Of a stretch of DNA of 12,701 nucleotides, positions 5,438 to 12,701 are shown in pieces. Within the stretch, counting starts at the first letter, position 1. Each line of letters opens with the position of its first letter. A program made the position numbers and the translations under genes. A model generated the notes under the pieces. That model ran no database searches. It saw only the letters and a list, made by a program, of their open reading frames with translations, and was not told the origin of the DNA. Source of the stretch: Candidatus Cloacimonadota bacterium (GTDB lineage Bacteria > Cloacimonadota > Cloacimonadia > Cloacimonadales > JAOZMQ01). Where the stretch lies: contig JAOZMQ010000047.1 of assembly GCA_029934195.1 (NCBI GenBank), positions 1 to 12,701 on the forward strand. Reading direction: 5' to 3'.

Positions 5438-8232
5438 GAAAATTGAATTTTAGTACAATCATCAAATTCTTAAAAAGAGAATCTTTATTTATTAAAAGTA
5501 GTAATTTAAATGATAATTACAGTGAAACTTTTTTAGGAAAACCTGAGACTGATTCTCGAAATATCACAGAGAATGATGTGTTTTTTTGTATCAAAGGATA
5601 TAAAACTGATGGGCATAAGTTTACAGAAGTTGCTGTCGATAATAAGGCTGGTTTAATTATAGCAGAAAAAAATATTTCTGTAAATTGTCCGGTAATTTAT
5701 GTAAAGAATTCTCGGAAAGCAGCAGCAATTATAACTGCTCTTTTCTATGATTTTCCAACAAAAAAGATGAAAGTTATTGGGGTTACCGGAACAAACGGTA
5801 AAACAACTATTTCTGTAATAATTGAACAAATTTTGTTATCAAATAATATCAGTACTGGTTTGATTGGATCTCTTGGCTATAATGTAAACGGGAAACATTT
5901 TTCTTCTGAAAGAACAACTCCGGATATTATTGAATTGAATAGAATCTTTGACCAAATGGTAAATGCAAATGTTGAAATTCTTGTCATGGAAGTTTCTTCT
6001 CATTCACTTTTTCTAAATAGAGTTTTTAGTGTTGAATTTGATCTTGCTATATTTTCTAATATTTCAAGGGATCATTTAGATTTTCATGGAAGTATGGTAG
6101 AATATAAGAAAGCCAAAAAACTACTTTTTGAGATTGTTGAAAAAGAAAATCAGCCTTCAATTATCAATATTGATGATGCTTATGGATTAGAGATTTACAA
6201 TTCATTACATTCATTAAAACAAAGTGTTTCATTTAAAAAAGCAGACATTTCTATTTCTGAAACAAAAATGAATTTCAAAGGAAGTGATTTTGTTGTAAAA
6301 ACATCGAATCAATCTTTCAATTATCATTCAAATTTAGTCGGAAAATTCAATGTTATGAATCTTGTACAGGCAATATCTGCTGTTAAAATAATCAAACCAG
6401 AAATATTAGAAATTGGTATTGTGTCAGCAATAAAAAAATTAAAAAATATTAATGGACGGATGGAATCTGTTTCAAATGAGCAAAATATTGGAATTTTTGT
6501 GGATTATGCACATACACCTGATGCGATGGAAAATTCTCTTTCTACAATTAAAAAATTAAACACAGGTCGAATAATTACAGTTTTTGGTGCAGGTGGCGAC
6601 AGGGATAAAGGCAAAAGAACGGAGATGGCAAAAGCTTCCCTAAAATATTCTGACTTTACAATCATAACTACAGATAATCCTCGAACAGAAAATCCTGCTG
6701 ATATAATTCGAGATATTGTGAAAGATTTAAAAATGATGGATTCTTTTTGGATTATTAGCGATAGAAAATTAGCAATTGAAACTGCAATAAAATTTGCTCG
6801 AAGTGATGATATTGTCTATATTGCCGGAAAAGGTCATGAGACATATCAAGAAATTGGAAGAAGAAAAAGATTCTTTGATGATAGAATTATTGCTCGTGAG
6901 TGTCTAAAAAAGAAGGAAGTAAAAAAATTGGGACTCGCTTTACCACTTGATATTCTTAATCTTGAAAAAATTCTTTCTATAAAAATTCCATCAAGTATGG
7001 AAAATTTAATATTTGCTTCAATTTCAACGGATTCCAGAACTATAAAAGAAAATTCCTTATTTGTTGCTTTGAAAGGTGAATCTTTTGATGGTCACAATTT
7101 TGTTAATAAAATAGAGGAAAATAAAAACATCATTTCTATTATCAGCAATGAAAATTTTATTAGTGAAAGTACATTAATTGTAAATGACACTGCAATTGCT
7201 TATGGTCAAATTGCAAAAAAATATCTTTCGTGTTTTAATGTAAAAAAAATCGCTATCACCGGTAGTTATGGAAAAACTACTACAAAAGAATTCTTGTATA
7301 ATATTCTTTCATCGCAAGCAAAAACTCTAAAAACTTATGAGAATGAAAACAATCAAATTGGACTTCCTAAAACAATCTTCAACATAAATGAAGGTCATGA
7401 ATTTGCAATTTTTGAATTAGGCTCAAATCATTTTGGAGAAATAGAATTTCTATCAAAAATATGTCTTCCGAATATTGGAATTATCACAGCTATTTCTGCA
7501 TCTCATTTAGAATTTTTAATAGATTTGGAAGGTGTTTTCAAAGAAAAAAAGTCACTATTCAATTATACTTCAGGGGTGAAAATTGCTTCAGGGGACAATC
7601 ATTGGTTTAAGAATTATCAGGATGTAATAAAAATAGGAACCAATGAAAATTGTGATTTTATTATTCATGAAATCAAAAATAAAACTAATTTTCTTCAGTT
7701 TAAACTTAACGATGAATCTTATTCCATTAATTCTATTGTCAACTATCAAATTTATAATGCTTCACTTGCGATTATTTGTGCAAAAAAACTTGGAATCTCT
7801 CAAAAGGAAATTTATAGAGGACTATTAAAAGAGAATGATTTGAAGCATCGCATGGAAATTAGAGAAATTAAGAATCAAACTATTTTGATTGATTGCTATA
7901 ATGCTAATCCTCAATCTATGAAATCTGCCATTGAATTTTGGGTATCATTTAAAAAAAATCTTCCTCATATCGCAATTCTTGGAGATATGCTTGAACTTGG
8001 AAATGAGAGTGAAAATTACCATTTAGAAATTAGAAAATTATTGGATGAAATTTCAAATGGTTATCTGATTGGAGTGGGGGAGAAGGCTATGATTTTCAAA
8101 GGAGATCTTCATTTTAACAATGTGGAGCAATTAATTCATTCAGAAATTATTAACAATTTTCCGAAAAATGCAGTAATTTTATTGAAAGCATCACACGGAA
8201 TTCACTTAGAAAAAATTTTAAGGCGGTTTTAA
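5434..8232 (+). CDS. murE-murF: Bifunctional MurE-MurF fusion: UDP-MurNAc-tripeptide synthetase and D-Ala-D-Ala adding ligase
   Basis: A 932-aa cytosolic protein that joins two consecutive Mur ligases in one frame. Residues 1 to about 495 are MurE, which adds the third amino acid to UDP-MurNAc-L-Ala-D-Glu. It has DSR at 40-42, the P-loop GVTGTNGKTT (116-125), a probable carbamylated Lys228 in KAKKLLF, DNPR (414-417) indicating meso-DAP, and GKGHET (465-470). Residues about 500-932 are MurF, which adds D-Ala-D-Ala. It has DSRT (533-536), the P-loop ITGSYGKTTT (608-617), GSNHFGEI (663-670), SASHLE (688-693) and CYNANPQSM (821-829). Each half is full length with its own ATP site. The linker is a short Lys-rich stretch near 491-499, with no stop and no plausible internal start at the junction. 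Both activities are likely intact. It overlaps ftsI by 4 nt and mraY by 1 nt. Confidence 0.95.
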   Translation: MRKLNFSTIIKFLKRESLFIKSSNLNDNYSETFLGKPETDSRNITENDVFFCIKGYKTDGHKFTEVAVDNKAGLIIAEKNISVNCPVIYVKNSRKAAAIITALFYDFPTKKMKVIGVTGTNGKTTISVIIEQILLSNNISTGLIGSLGYNVNGKHFSSERTTPDIIELNRIFDQMVNANVEILVMEVSSHSLFLNRVFSVEFDLAIFSNISRDHLDFHGSMVEYKKAKKLLFEIVEKENQPSIINIDDAYGLEIYNSLHSLKQSVSFKKADISISETKMNFKGSDFVVKTSNQSFNYHSNLVGKFNVMNLVQAISAVKIIKPEILEIGIVSAIKKLKNINGRMESVSNEQNIGIFVDYAHTPDAMENSLSTIKKLNTGRIITVFGAGGDRDKGKRTEMAKASLKYSDFTIITTDNPRTENPADIIRDIVKDLKMMDSFWIISDRKLAIETAIKFARSDDIVYIAGKGHETYQEIGRRKRFFDDRIIARECLKKKEVKKLGLALPLDILNLEKILSIKIPSSMENLIFASISTDSRTIKENSLFVALKGESFDGHNFVNKIEENKNIISIISNENFISESTLIVNDTAIAYGQIAKKYLSCFNVKKIAITGSYGKTTTKEFLYNILSSQAKTLKTYENENNQIGLPKTIFNINEGHEFAIFELGSNHFGEIEFLSKICLPNIGIITAISASHLEFLIDLEGVFKEKKSLFNYTSGVKIASGDNHWFKNYQDVIKIGTNENCDFIIHEIKNKTNFLQFKLNDESYSINSIVNYQIYNASLAIICAKKLGISQKEIYRGLLKENDLKHRMEIREIKNQTILIDCYNANPQSMKSAIEFWVSFKKNLPHIAILGDMLELGNESENYHLEIRKLLDEISNGYLIGVGEKAMIFKGDLHFNNVEQLIHSEIINNFPKNAVILLKASHGIHLEKILRRF

Positions 8233-9335
8233 TGTTATATCATCTTTTTGCTCCACTTGCAGATCAACATATTTTCTATAATGTATTCCGATATGTTACT
8301 TTTCGGTCTATTGCCGCTTTTCTAACTGCATTTTTATTCTCAATATTTCTTGGACCAATGTTTATTAAAATGTTAAAAAATCATCAGTTTGTAGAAACTA
8401 TAAACGATGTTGTACCTGAAAGCCATAAATTAAAAGAAGGAACGCCTACAATGGGCGGATTGATAATTATCCTTGGTTTGCTTTTGTCAACATTGTTGTG
8501 GAACGACCTTACTAATAGCAATGTTTTGATAATGGTTTTAACAGTTTTATGGCTCGGTGGAATTGGTTTTCTCGATGACTTTTTAAAAAATATTAAAAAA
8601 ACTAAAAAAGGTCTTGTTGCTAAATATAAACTTTTAGGACAGATTTCTTTATCCTTGATTATTGCTCTAATATTATATTTTAGTATGCCGGATAACACTG
8701 CAATTACAAGTATTGGAATCCCATTTTTCAAAAGTGTTACATTTAATTTTGGGATATTTTTTATACCTTTTGTAATCTTTATGATTGTAGGAACTTCTAA
8801 CGCTGTCAACTTAACCGATGGTTTAGATGGTTTGGCAAGTGGCACAATTTCTATAGCGGCTTTTGCTCTTGGAATAATGGCATATATAAAAGGAAATTAT
8901 AATTTAGCGACATATTTCAATATGGAATTCCTCGCAGAAGCAGGTGAATTGACTATTTTTACAGCGTCAATTATGGGAACTATACTTGGTTTTCTTTGGT
9001 ATAATACAAAGCCAGCATCTATTTTTATGGGCGATACCGGCTCACTTGCACTTGGTGGAGTTCTATCAACTATGGCAATTTTATTAAGAGAAGAAATCTT
9101 CTTTGCTATTGTTGGGGGAATTTTTGTAGTTGAGGCAATGTCTTCAATTATGCAACGATATTATTTTAAATATACAAGAAAAAAATATGGAGTCGGAAAG
9201 AGGATTTTTAGATGTGCTCCATTACATCATCACTTTGAAAAGATGGGTCTTTCAGAAGAAAAGATTGTCATCAGATTCTGGATTGTAGCAATGCTTCTTG
9301 CTGCAATTGGACTTGCAACAATTAAACTTCGTTGA
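8232..9335 (+). CDS. mraY: Phospho-MurNAc-pentapeptide translocase MraY
   Basis: A 367-aa polytopic inner-membrane enzyme with about ten hydrophobic segments. It transfers phospho-MurNAc-pentapeptide from UDP to undecaprenyl phosphate, making lipid I on the cytoplasmic face. All family signatures are present: HKLKEGTPTMGG (65-76), the Asp pair D115-D116 in FLDDF, NLTDGLDGLA (193-202), FMGDTGSLALGG (265-276, Asp268) and PLHHHFE (330-336). Length is normal. The ATG shares its A with the stop of the MurE-MurF gene (TAATG), with AAGGCGG at 8220-8226 as ribosome binding site, which fits tight translational coupling. Nothing unusual is seen. A 153-codon open frame on the opposite strand at 8384-8845 is a shadow of this gene. 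Confidence 0.97.
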   Translation: MLYHLFAPLADQHIFYNVFRYVTFRSIAAFLTAFLFSIFLGPMFIKMLKNHQFVETINDVVPESHKLKEGTPTMGGLIIILGLLLSTLLWNDLTNSNVLIMVLTVLWLGGIGFLDDFLKNIKKTKKGLVAKYKLLGQISLSLIIALILYFSMPDNTAITSIGIPFFKSVTFNFGIFFIPFVIFMIVGTSNAVNLTDGLDGLASGTISIAAFALGIMAYIKGNYNLATYFNMEFLAEAGELTIFTASIMGTILGFLWYNTKPASIFMGDTGSLALGGVLSTMAILLREEIFFAIVGGIFVVEAMSSIMQRYYFKYTRKKYGVGKRIFRCAPLHHHFEKMGLSEEKIVIRFWIVAMLLAAIGLATIKLR

Positions 9336-9346
9336 TAGGTAAGAAA

Positions 9347-10711
9347 ATGAAAAAGACAAAAATTGGAATTTTGGGAATGGCTCGTAGCGGAATAGCTGCT
9401 GCAAGAAAAGCAATAAAACTTGGTGCAGATGTTTTTATCAGTGAATTTAAGACTGCGGATTCTTTTGAGAATTTTCAGCAATTATCTGAGGAATTTAACT
9501 GCGAATTTGGTGGGCATTCAGATGAAATATTAAAATCGGAGTTCATAATTTTGAGTCCGGGAATTCCTTCTGATATTCCAATACTTTTAGAAGCAAAATC
9601 TTTAGGAATCGAGGTTATCAGCGAAATTGAATATGGTTATAGAATCAAAGCAAAAGATAGTGAAATTATTGCTGTTACCGGCTCAAATGGTAAATCGACA
9701 ACAGTAACCTTGATTTACAATATGCTCAAAGAAGAAGGACAAAATGTAATTCTTGCCGGAAATATTGGTGATGCTTTTACTTCTTTTCCAATTGAAGAAG
9801 CGGGAATTGACTTTATTGTGTTAGAACTCAGTAGTTTTCAATTGGAAAATATAAAAGATTTTCATGCAAATGTAGCAGTTTTATTGAATGTTTCACCGGA
9901 TCATTTAGATAGATACAAAAGTTTTGACGATTACGGGCTAACAAAATTCAATATCTTCAAAAACCAAACAGAAAATGATATTGCTGTTTTAAATTATCAA
10001 GATAAATTTATAAGAAAATACGATCATTTAATCAACTCAAAAAAAGTATATTTTTCATTGAATAGAAGTGATAAAACAAAAGCTTATTATTCAAGAAAGG
10101 GAGAATATTTAGTGTATGATTGTTTGGATGCACAAGGCTCTAAAATGGCATATCAATTACGAAATCTAAAATTAAAAGGACCTCATAATTTACAAAATAT
10201 TTTATCTGCTATATTGGTACTTGGTGAATTGAAATTATTTTCTCCAAGTGCTTCACAGGCAATTACTTTATTTACAGGTTTAGAACACCGTCTTGAATAT
10301 GTAGAGGAAATTAATGGAGTAAAATTCTATAATGATTCAAAAGCAACAAATTCTGATTCTGTAAAAAGTGCTTTGAAATCATTTTCAGAACCTTTACATT
10401 TAATAATGGGAGGTTCTCTTAAAAAAGAAGATTATTCTGTTCTTAAAGAATTAATACAAGAAAATGTAAAAAAAATATATCTAATCGGTGAATCAAAAAA
10501 AATATTGAAAGAAACATTTGAAGATATTGTTGATATTGAAGAATTTTCAGAATTCAAAGATGCTGTTTTGGAAGCACAGAAAAATTCCCAACCTGGAGAT
10601 ATTGTATTGTTATCACCAGCGTGTGCAAGTTATGACATGTTTAAGAATTTTGAAGAAAGAGGTAAATATTTCAAGTCAATAGTTGAGGAGATAAAAAATG
10701 TCAAAAAATGA
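9347..10711 (+). CDS. murD: UDP-MurNAc-L-alanine--D-glutamate ligase MurD
   Basis: A 454-aa cytosolic Mur ligase that adds D-Glu to UDP-MurNAc-L-Ala using ATP. The N-terminal nucleotide-binding domain begins with IGILGMARSG (6-15). The P-loop VTGSNGKSTT is at 110-119, as in E. coli MurD. ELSSFQLE (160-167), LNVSPDHLDRY (180-190), NDSKATN (329-335) and LLSPACASYDMFKNFEERG (421-439) are standard MurD blocks. The ATG at 9347 was preferred over an in-frame TTG at 9332: the TTG overlaps the mraY stop and lacks a ribosome binding site, whereas AGG at 9337-9339 lies 7 nt before the ATG, which gives the usual N-terminus. It starts 11 nt after mraY and overlaps ftsW by 14 nt. The order of pathway steps is not the order of genes, as is common in dcw clusters. 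Confidence 0.95.
   Translation: MKKTKIGILGMARSGIAAARKAIKLGADVFISEFKTADSFENFQQLSEEFNCEFGGHSDEILKSEFIILSPGIPSDIPILLEAKSLGIEVISEIEYGYRIKAKDSEIIAVTGSNGKSTTVTLIYNMLKEEGQNVILAGNIGDAFTSFPIEEAGIDFIVLELSSFQLENIKDFHANVAVLLNVSPDHLDRYKSFDDYGLTKFNIFKNQTENDIAVLNYQDKFIRKYDHLINSKKVYFSLNRSDKTKAYYSRKGEYLVYDCLDAQGSKMAYQLRNLKLKGPHNLQNILSAILVLGELKLFSPSASQAITLFTGLEHRLEYVEEINGVKFYNDSKATNSDSVKSALKSFSEPLHLIMGGSLKKEDYSVLKELIQENVKKIYLIGESKKILKETFEDIVDIEEFSEFKDAVLEAQKNSQPGDIVLLSPACASYDMFKNFEERGKYFKSIVEEIKNVKK
10685..10690 (+). promoter_or_regulatory. ftsW Shine-Dalgarno site inside the end of murD
   Basis: GAGGAG sits 7 nt before the ATG at 10698, within the last codons of murD. It supports this start and a 14-nt gene overlap. 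Confidence 0.7.
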
Positions 10712-11852
10712 AATTCAATCACGAGGGAATTTTGTTGCAGGTTATGATTATTCGATCATTATAACTTATCTTGTTTTATGCATACTTGGATTATTCTTTA
10801 TGCTGAATATTAATACTTATAGAAGTAGTTTGGATTTTTTTTGGAAGCATAGTATTTGGTTGATTTTAGGTATGGGATTTCTATTTATAAGCACAAAGAT
10901 AAACCTTATAAAATTACGAAAATATAACTCTCTTTTTATATTAGTTAGTATCCTCTTATTAGTTCTTGTATTATCCAAAGGACACGCTGTGAAAGGAGCT
11001 ACAAGAAGTTTGAAATTTGGTCCATTAAATATTCAACCAAGTGTTTTAGCAAGAATGAGCTTGATCTTCTATTTTGCTCATATATTGGATAAGCAAAAAA
11101 AGTTTATATCACAATCTACACCAACTGGTTTCATCAAATATTTTAAGCCACTTTTATTAATTCCGGCATTAGTTTTTTTGCTAATTTTAAAGGAAAGACA
11201 TTTAAGCACTTTGATAATAAGTGGAGCGACTTTAATTAGTATGTTATGGGTTTCAAAAGTTAAAATTTTGACAATTTTTCTATTAGTAATGATAGCTGGT
11301 GCTTTAGGTTTATTTGTACTCAAAAATGGAGAAGAATATCGAGGAGAGAGAATAAAAATCTTTCAAAAATACTCGCTCTTCAATAAAATGTTAAATAAGA
11401 ATGTTGATGTAGGACCGGTAAACGATTATCAAATTAAAGAAAGCCTAACAGCTCTTTCTTATGGAAAAATTATCGGAACCGGTGTCAATAAAGGTCGTGC
11501 AAAACAGTATTTTTTACCTGAAGCAAAAACTGATTATATTTTTGCAATCATTGGCGAAGAACTTGGTTTTATTGGAGCGTTATTAACTTTTGGAATATAT
11601 ATTTTCATGTTTTTTAGAGCAATGATTCTGGCTAATAGAAATAAAGATTTATATCTTCGATTATTAGGAATTGGACTTACATTAAATCTTTTTATCAATG
11701 TTTTGGTAAATATTGGAGTTGCTATTTCAGCACTTCCTTCCACAGGTGTAACCTTACCGTTTATTAGTTATGGTGGAACATCTTTGATAATCAATTCTAT
11801 TGCTCTTGGATTAATATTAAATATTACTGCAAAGAGAAAGGAAGTTTGGTAA
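10698..11852 (+). CDS. ftsW: Septal peptidoglycan glycosyltransferase FtsW (SEDS family)
   Basis: A 384-aa polytopic membrane protein with about ten hydrophobic segments and a large extracytoplasmic loop at about 208-280. It polymerises lipid II at the septum together with FtsI. The catalytic Asp of SEDS enzymes is Asp279 in AKTDYIFAIIGEELG (276-290). The C-terminal GVTLPFISYGGTS (350-362) is diagnostic of the family. Several usual signatures are altered: ATRSL (101-105) replaces the usual A-x-R-W, QPSV (113-116) replaces QPSE, and ERHLST (166-171) replaces the usual P-D-L-G-T. FtsW is preferred over RodA because of its position between murD and murG. The gene overlaps murD by 14 nt and ends 1 nt before murG. 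Confidence 0.92.
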   Translation: MSKNEIQSRGNFVAGYDYSIIITYLVLCILGLFFMLNINTYRSSLDFFWKHSIWLILGMGFLFISTKINLIKLRKYNSLFILVSILLLVLVLSKGHAVKGATRSLKFGPLNIQPSVLARMSLIFYFAHILDKQKKFISQSTPTGFIKYFKPLLLIPALVFLLILKERHLSTLIISGATLISMLWVSKVKILTIFLLVMIAGALGLFVLKNGEEYRGERIKIFQKYSLFNKMLNKNVDVGPVNDYQIKESLTALSYGKIIGTGVNKGRAKQYFLPEAKTDYIFAIIGEELGFIGALLTFGIYIFMFFRAMILANRNKDLYLRLLGIGLTLNLFINVLVNIGVAISALPSTGVTLPFISYGGTSLIINSIALGLILNITAKRKEVW

Positions 11853-11853
11853 C

Positions 11854-12701
11854 ATGAAGAAAATACTAATTGCAGCCGGAGGAACCGGAGGTCATATTAA
11901 ACCAGCATTGTCTATTGCAAAATACTTGCAAACAAAAGGCTATGAAATTCTCTATATTGGAAATAAATCCAGTATGGAAGAAAACCTTGTTCAAGAAGCC
12001 GGTTTGAATTTTCGTTCTATCAATGTGCAAAAGCTTTATCGGTATTTTACTCTCAAACATTTAATGTTTCCTTTTAAGCTTGCAAAAAGTATTTATGATT
12101 CTTGCCGAATTATTAAAGAATTTAAACCAGATGTTTTTTTGGGAACAGGTGGTTTTGTAATGGGTCCAGTGGCAATAGCTTCAATAATTAAGAAGATTCC
12201 AATTTTCCTACAGGAACAAAACAGTTTTCCAGGAATAACTACAAGAATAATTGGAAAATTTTCTCTAAAAATATTTTTGGGAAATGAAAATGCAAAAAAA
12301 TATTTGAGGTCTAATAATACAAAATTTACCGGAAATCCAGTGAACGAGGAAATTCTAAAGAGTGTCGAAGAAATTGATTTTGCTCAATATGGTTTAAAAG
12401 AAGATTCCTTCAAAGTTTTTCTTTTTGGAGGAAGTCAAGGCTCGCTGGCTTTGAACAAAATTTTTATCTCAATAATTGATCAATTATTAGAAAGGAACAT
12501 TGAAATTATATGGCAAACCGGTAAATATAGCTTTGTAGAATTTCATTCAAAGATGGAAGGGAAAAAAGGAGTTTATCTTTTTGATTTTACATCTGAAATG
12601 GATAAAATTTATAATTCAGTAAATCTATCAATTGCACGAGCAGGAGCTATAAGTATTGCCGAACTTGAAACAAAGAAAATACCGACAATATTTATTCCAC
12701 T
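11854..12701 (+). CDS. murG: UDP-GlcNAc:lipid I N-acetylglucosaminyltransferase MurG, 3' end outside the window
   Basis: A GT-B glycosyltransferase at the inner face of the membrane that adds GlcNAc to lipid I, giving lipid II. 282 complete codons are visible with no stop, and the family is usually about 355-370 aa, so roughly the last fifth is missing because of the window edge. The N-terminal glycine-rich loop GGTGGH is at 9-14 (His14). GTGGFVMGP is at 97-105, QEQNSFPG at 120-127, TGNPVNEE at 159-166, GGSQGS at 192-197 and ARAGAISIAEL at 261-271. These cover the lipid I and UDP-GlcNAc binding sites. The ATG lies 1 nt after the ftsW stop, with AAAGGA at 11837-11842 as a somewhat distant ribosome binding site. 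murC and further division genes commonly follow, but none is visible here. Confidence 0.95.
   Translation, partial: MKKILIAAGGTGGHIKPALSIAKYLQTKGYEILYIGNKSSMEENLVQEAGLNFRSINVQKLYRYFTLKHLMFPFKLAKSIYDSCRIIKEFKPDVFLGTGGFVMGPVAIASIIKKIPIFLQEQNSFPGITTRIIGKFSLKIFLGNENAKKYLRSNNTKFTGNPVNEEILKSVEEIDFAQYGLKEDSFKVFLFGGSQGSLALNKIFISIIDQLLERNIEIIWQTGKYSFVEFHSKMEGKKGVYLFDFTSEMDKIYNSVNLSIARAGAISIAELETKKIPTIFIP

Noticed and set aside
8384..8845. 153-codon open frame on the - strand
   Set aside because: It lies wholly antisense to mraY, has no recognisable motifs, and is explained by the codon use of mraY.
9332..9346. TTG start for murD overlapping the mraY stop
   Set aside because: The ATG at 9347 has a better-placed ribosome binding site and gives the normal MurD N-terminus.
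1332..12701. A hidden novel system inside the dcw cluster
   Set aside because: Each coding region matches a known division or cell wall family with its expected motifs; no unassigned gene remains.

Overview
The window is a stretch of an AT-rich bacterial chromosome (roughly 70% A+T by eye) holding most of a division and cell wall (dcw) cluster. All genes are on the + strand. The organism is bacterial and makes peptidoglycan. The MurE half of a fused ligase carries the DNPR signature that goes with meso-diaminopimelate as the third stem-peptide residue, so a Gram-negative-type DAP wall is likely. Low GC, a two-PASTA FtsI-type PBP, a MurE-MurF fusion and dispersed 'CACGGATT' repeats would fit an uncultured lineage near Cloacimonadota, Ignavibacteria or other FCB-group bacteria. 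That placement is inference and not proven here.

Layout. Bases 1-304 are non-coding and repeat-rich: a hairpin-bearing fragment at the left edge, then a nested, imperfect inverted repeat of about 200 bp built from 10-bp units. Next is a MocA-like nucleotidyltransferase gene (320-913). It is followed by a 418-bp AT-rich gap (914-1331) that probably carries the dcw promoter. That gap contains a 15-bp perfect palindrome and three exact TATCTCA copies spaced 31 and 30 bp apart just before mraZ. From 1332 to the right edge the order is mraZ, rsmH, ftsL-like, ftsI with PASTA domains, a murE-murF fusion, mraY, murD, ftsW and murG. murG runs off the window.

The genes act together. RsmH methylates 16S rRNA and MraZ is the usual cluster regulator. 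MurD, MurE and MurF build the UDP-MurNAc-pentapeptide. MraY moves it to undecaprenyl phosphate (lipid I), and MurG adds GlcNAc (lipid II). FtsW polymerises lipid II and FtsI cross-links it at the septum, with FtsL as the membrane scaffold. Genes overlap or nearly abut (mraZ/rsmH, ftsI/murE-murF, murE-murF/mraY, mraY/murD, murD/ftsW, ftsW/murG). The exceptions are the gaps on either side of ftsL, so the unit is probably one operon with a possible internal break before ftsI.

I found no convincing undescribed multi-gene system. The points most worth a second look are the long repeat element near the left edge, the helically phased motif upstream of mraZ together with an MraZ whose first DNA-binding motif is degenerate, the in-frame MurE-MurF fusion, and an FtsW with several changed signature residues.
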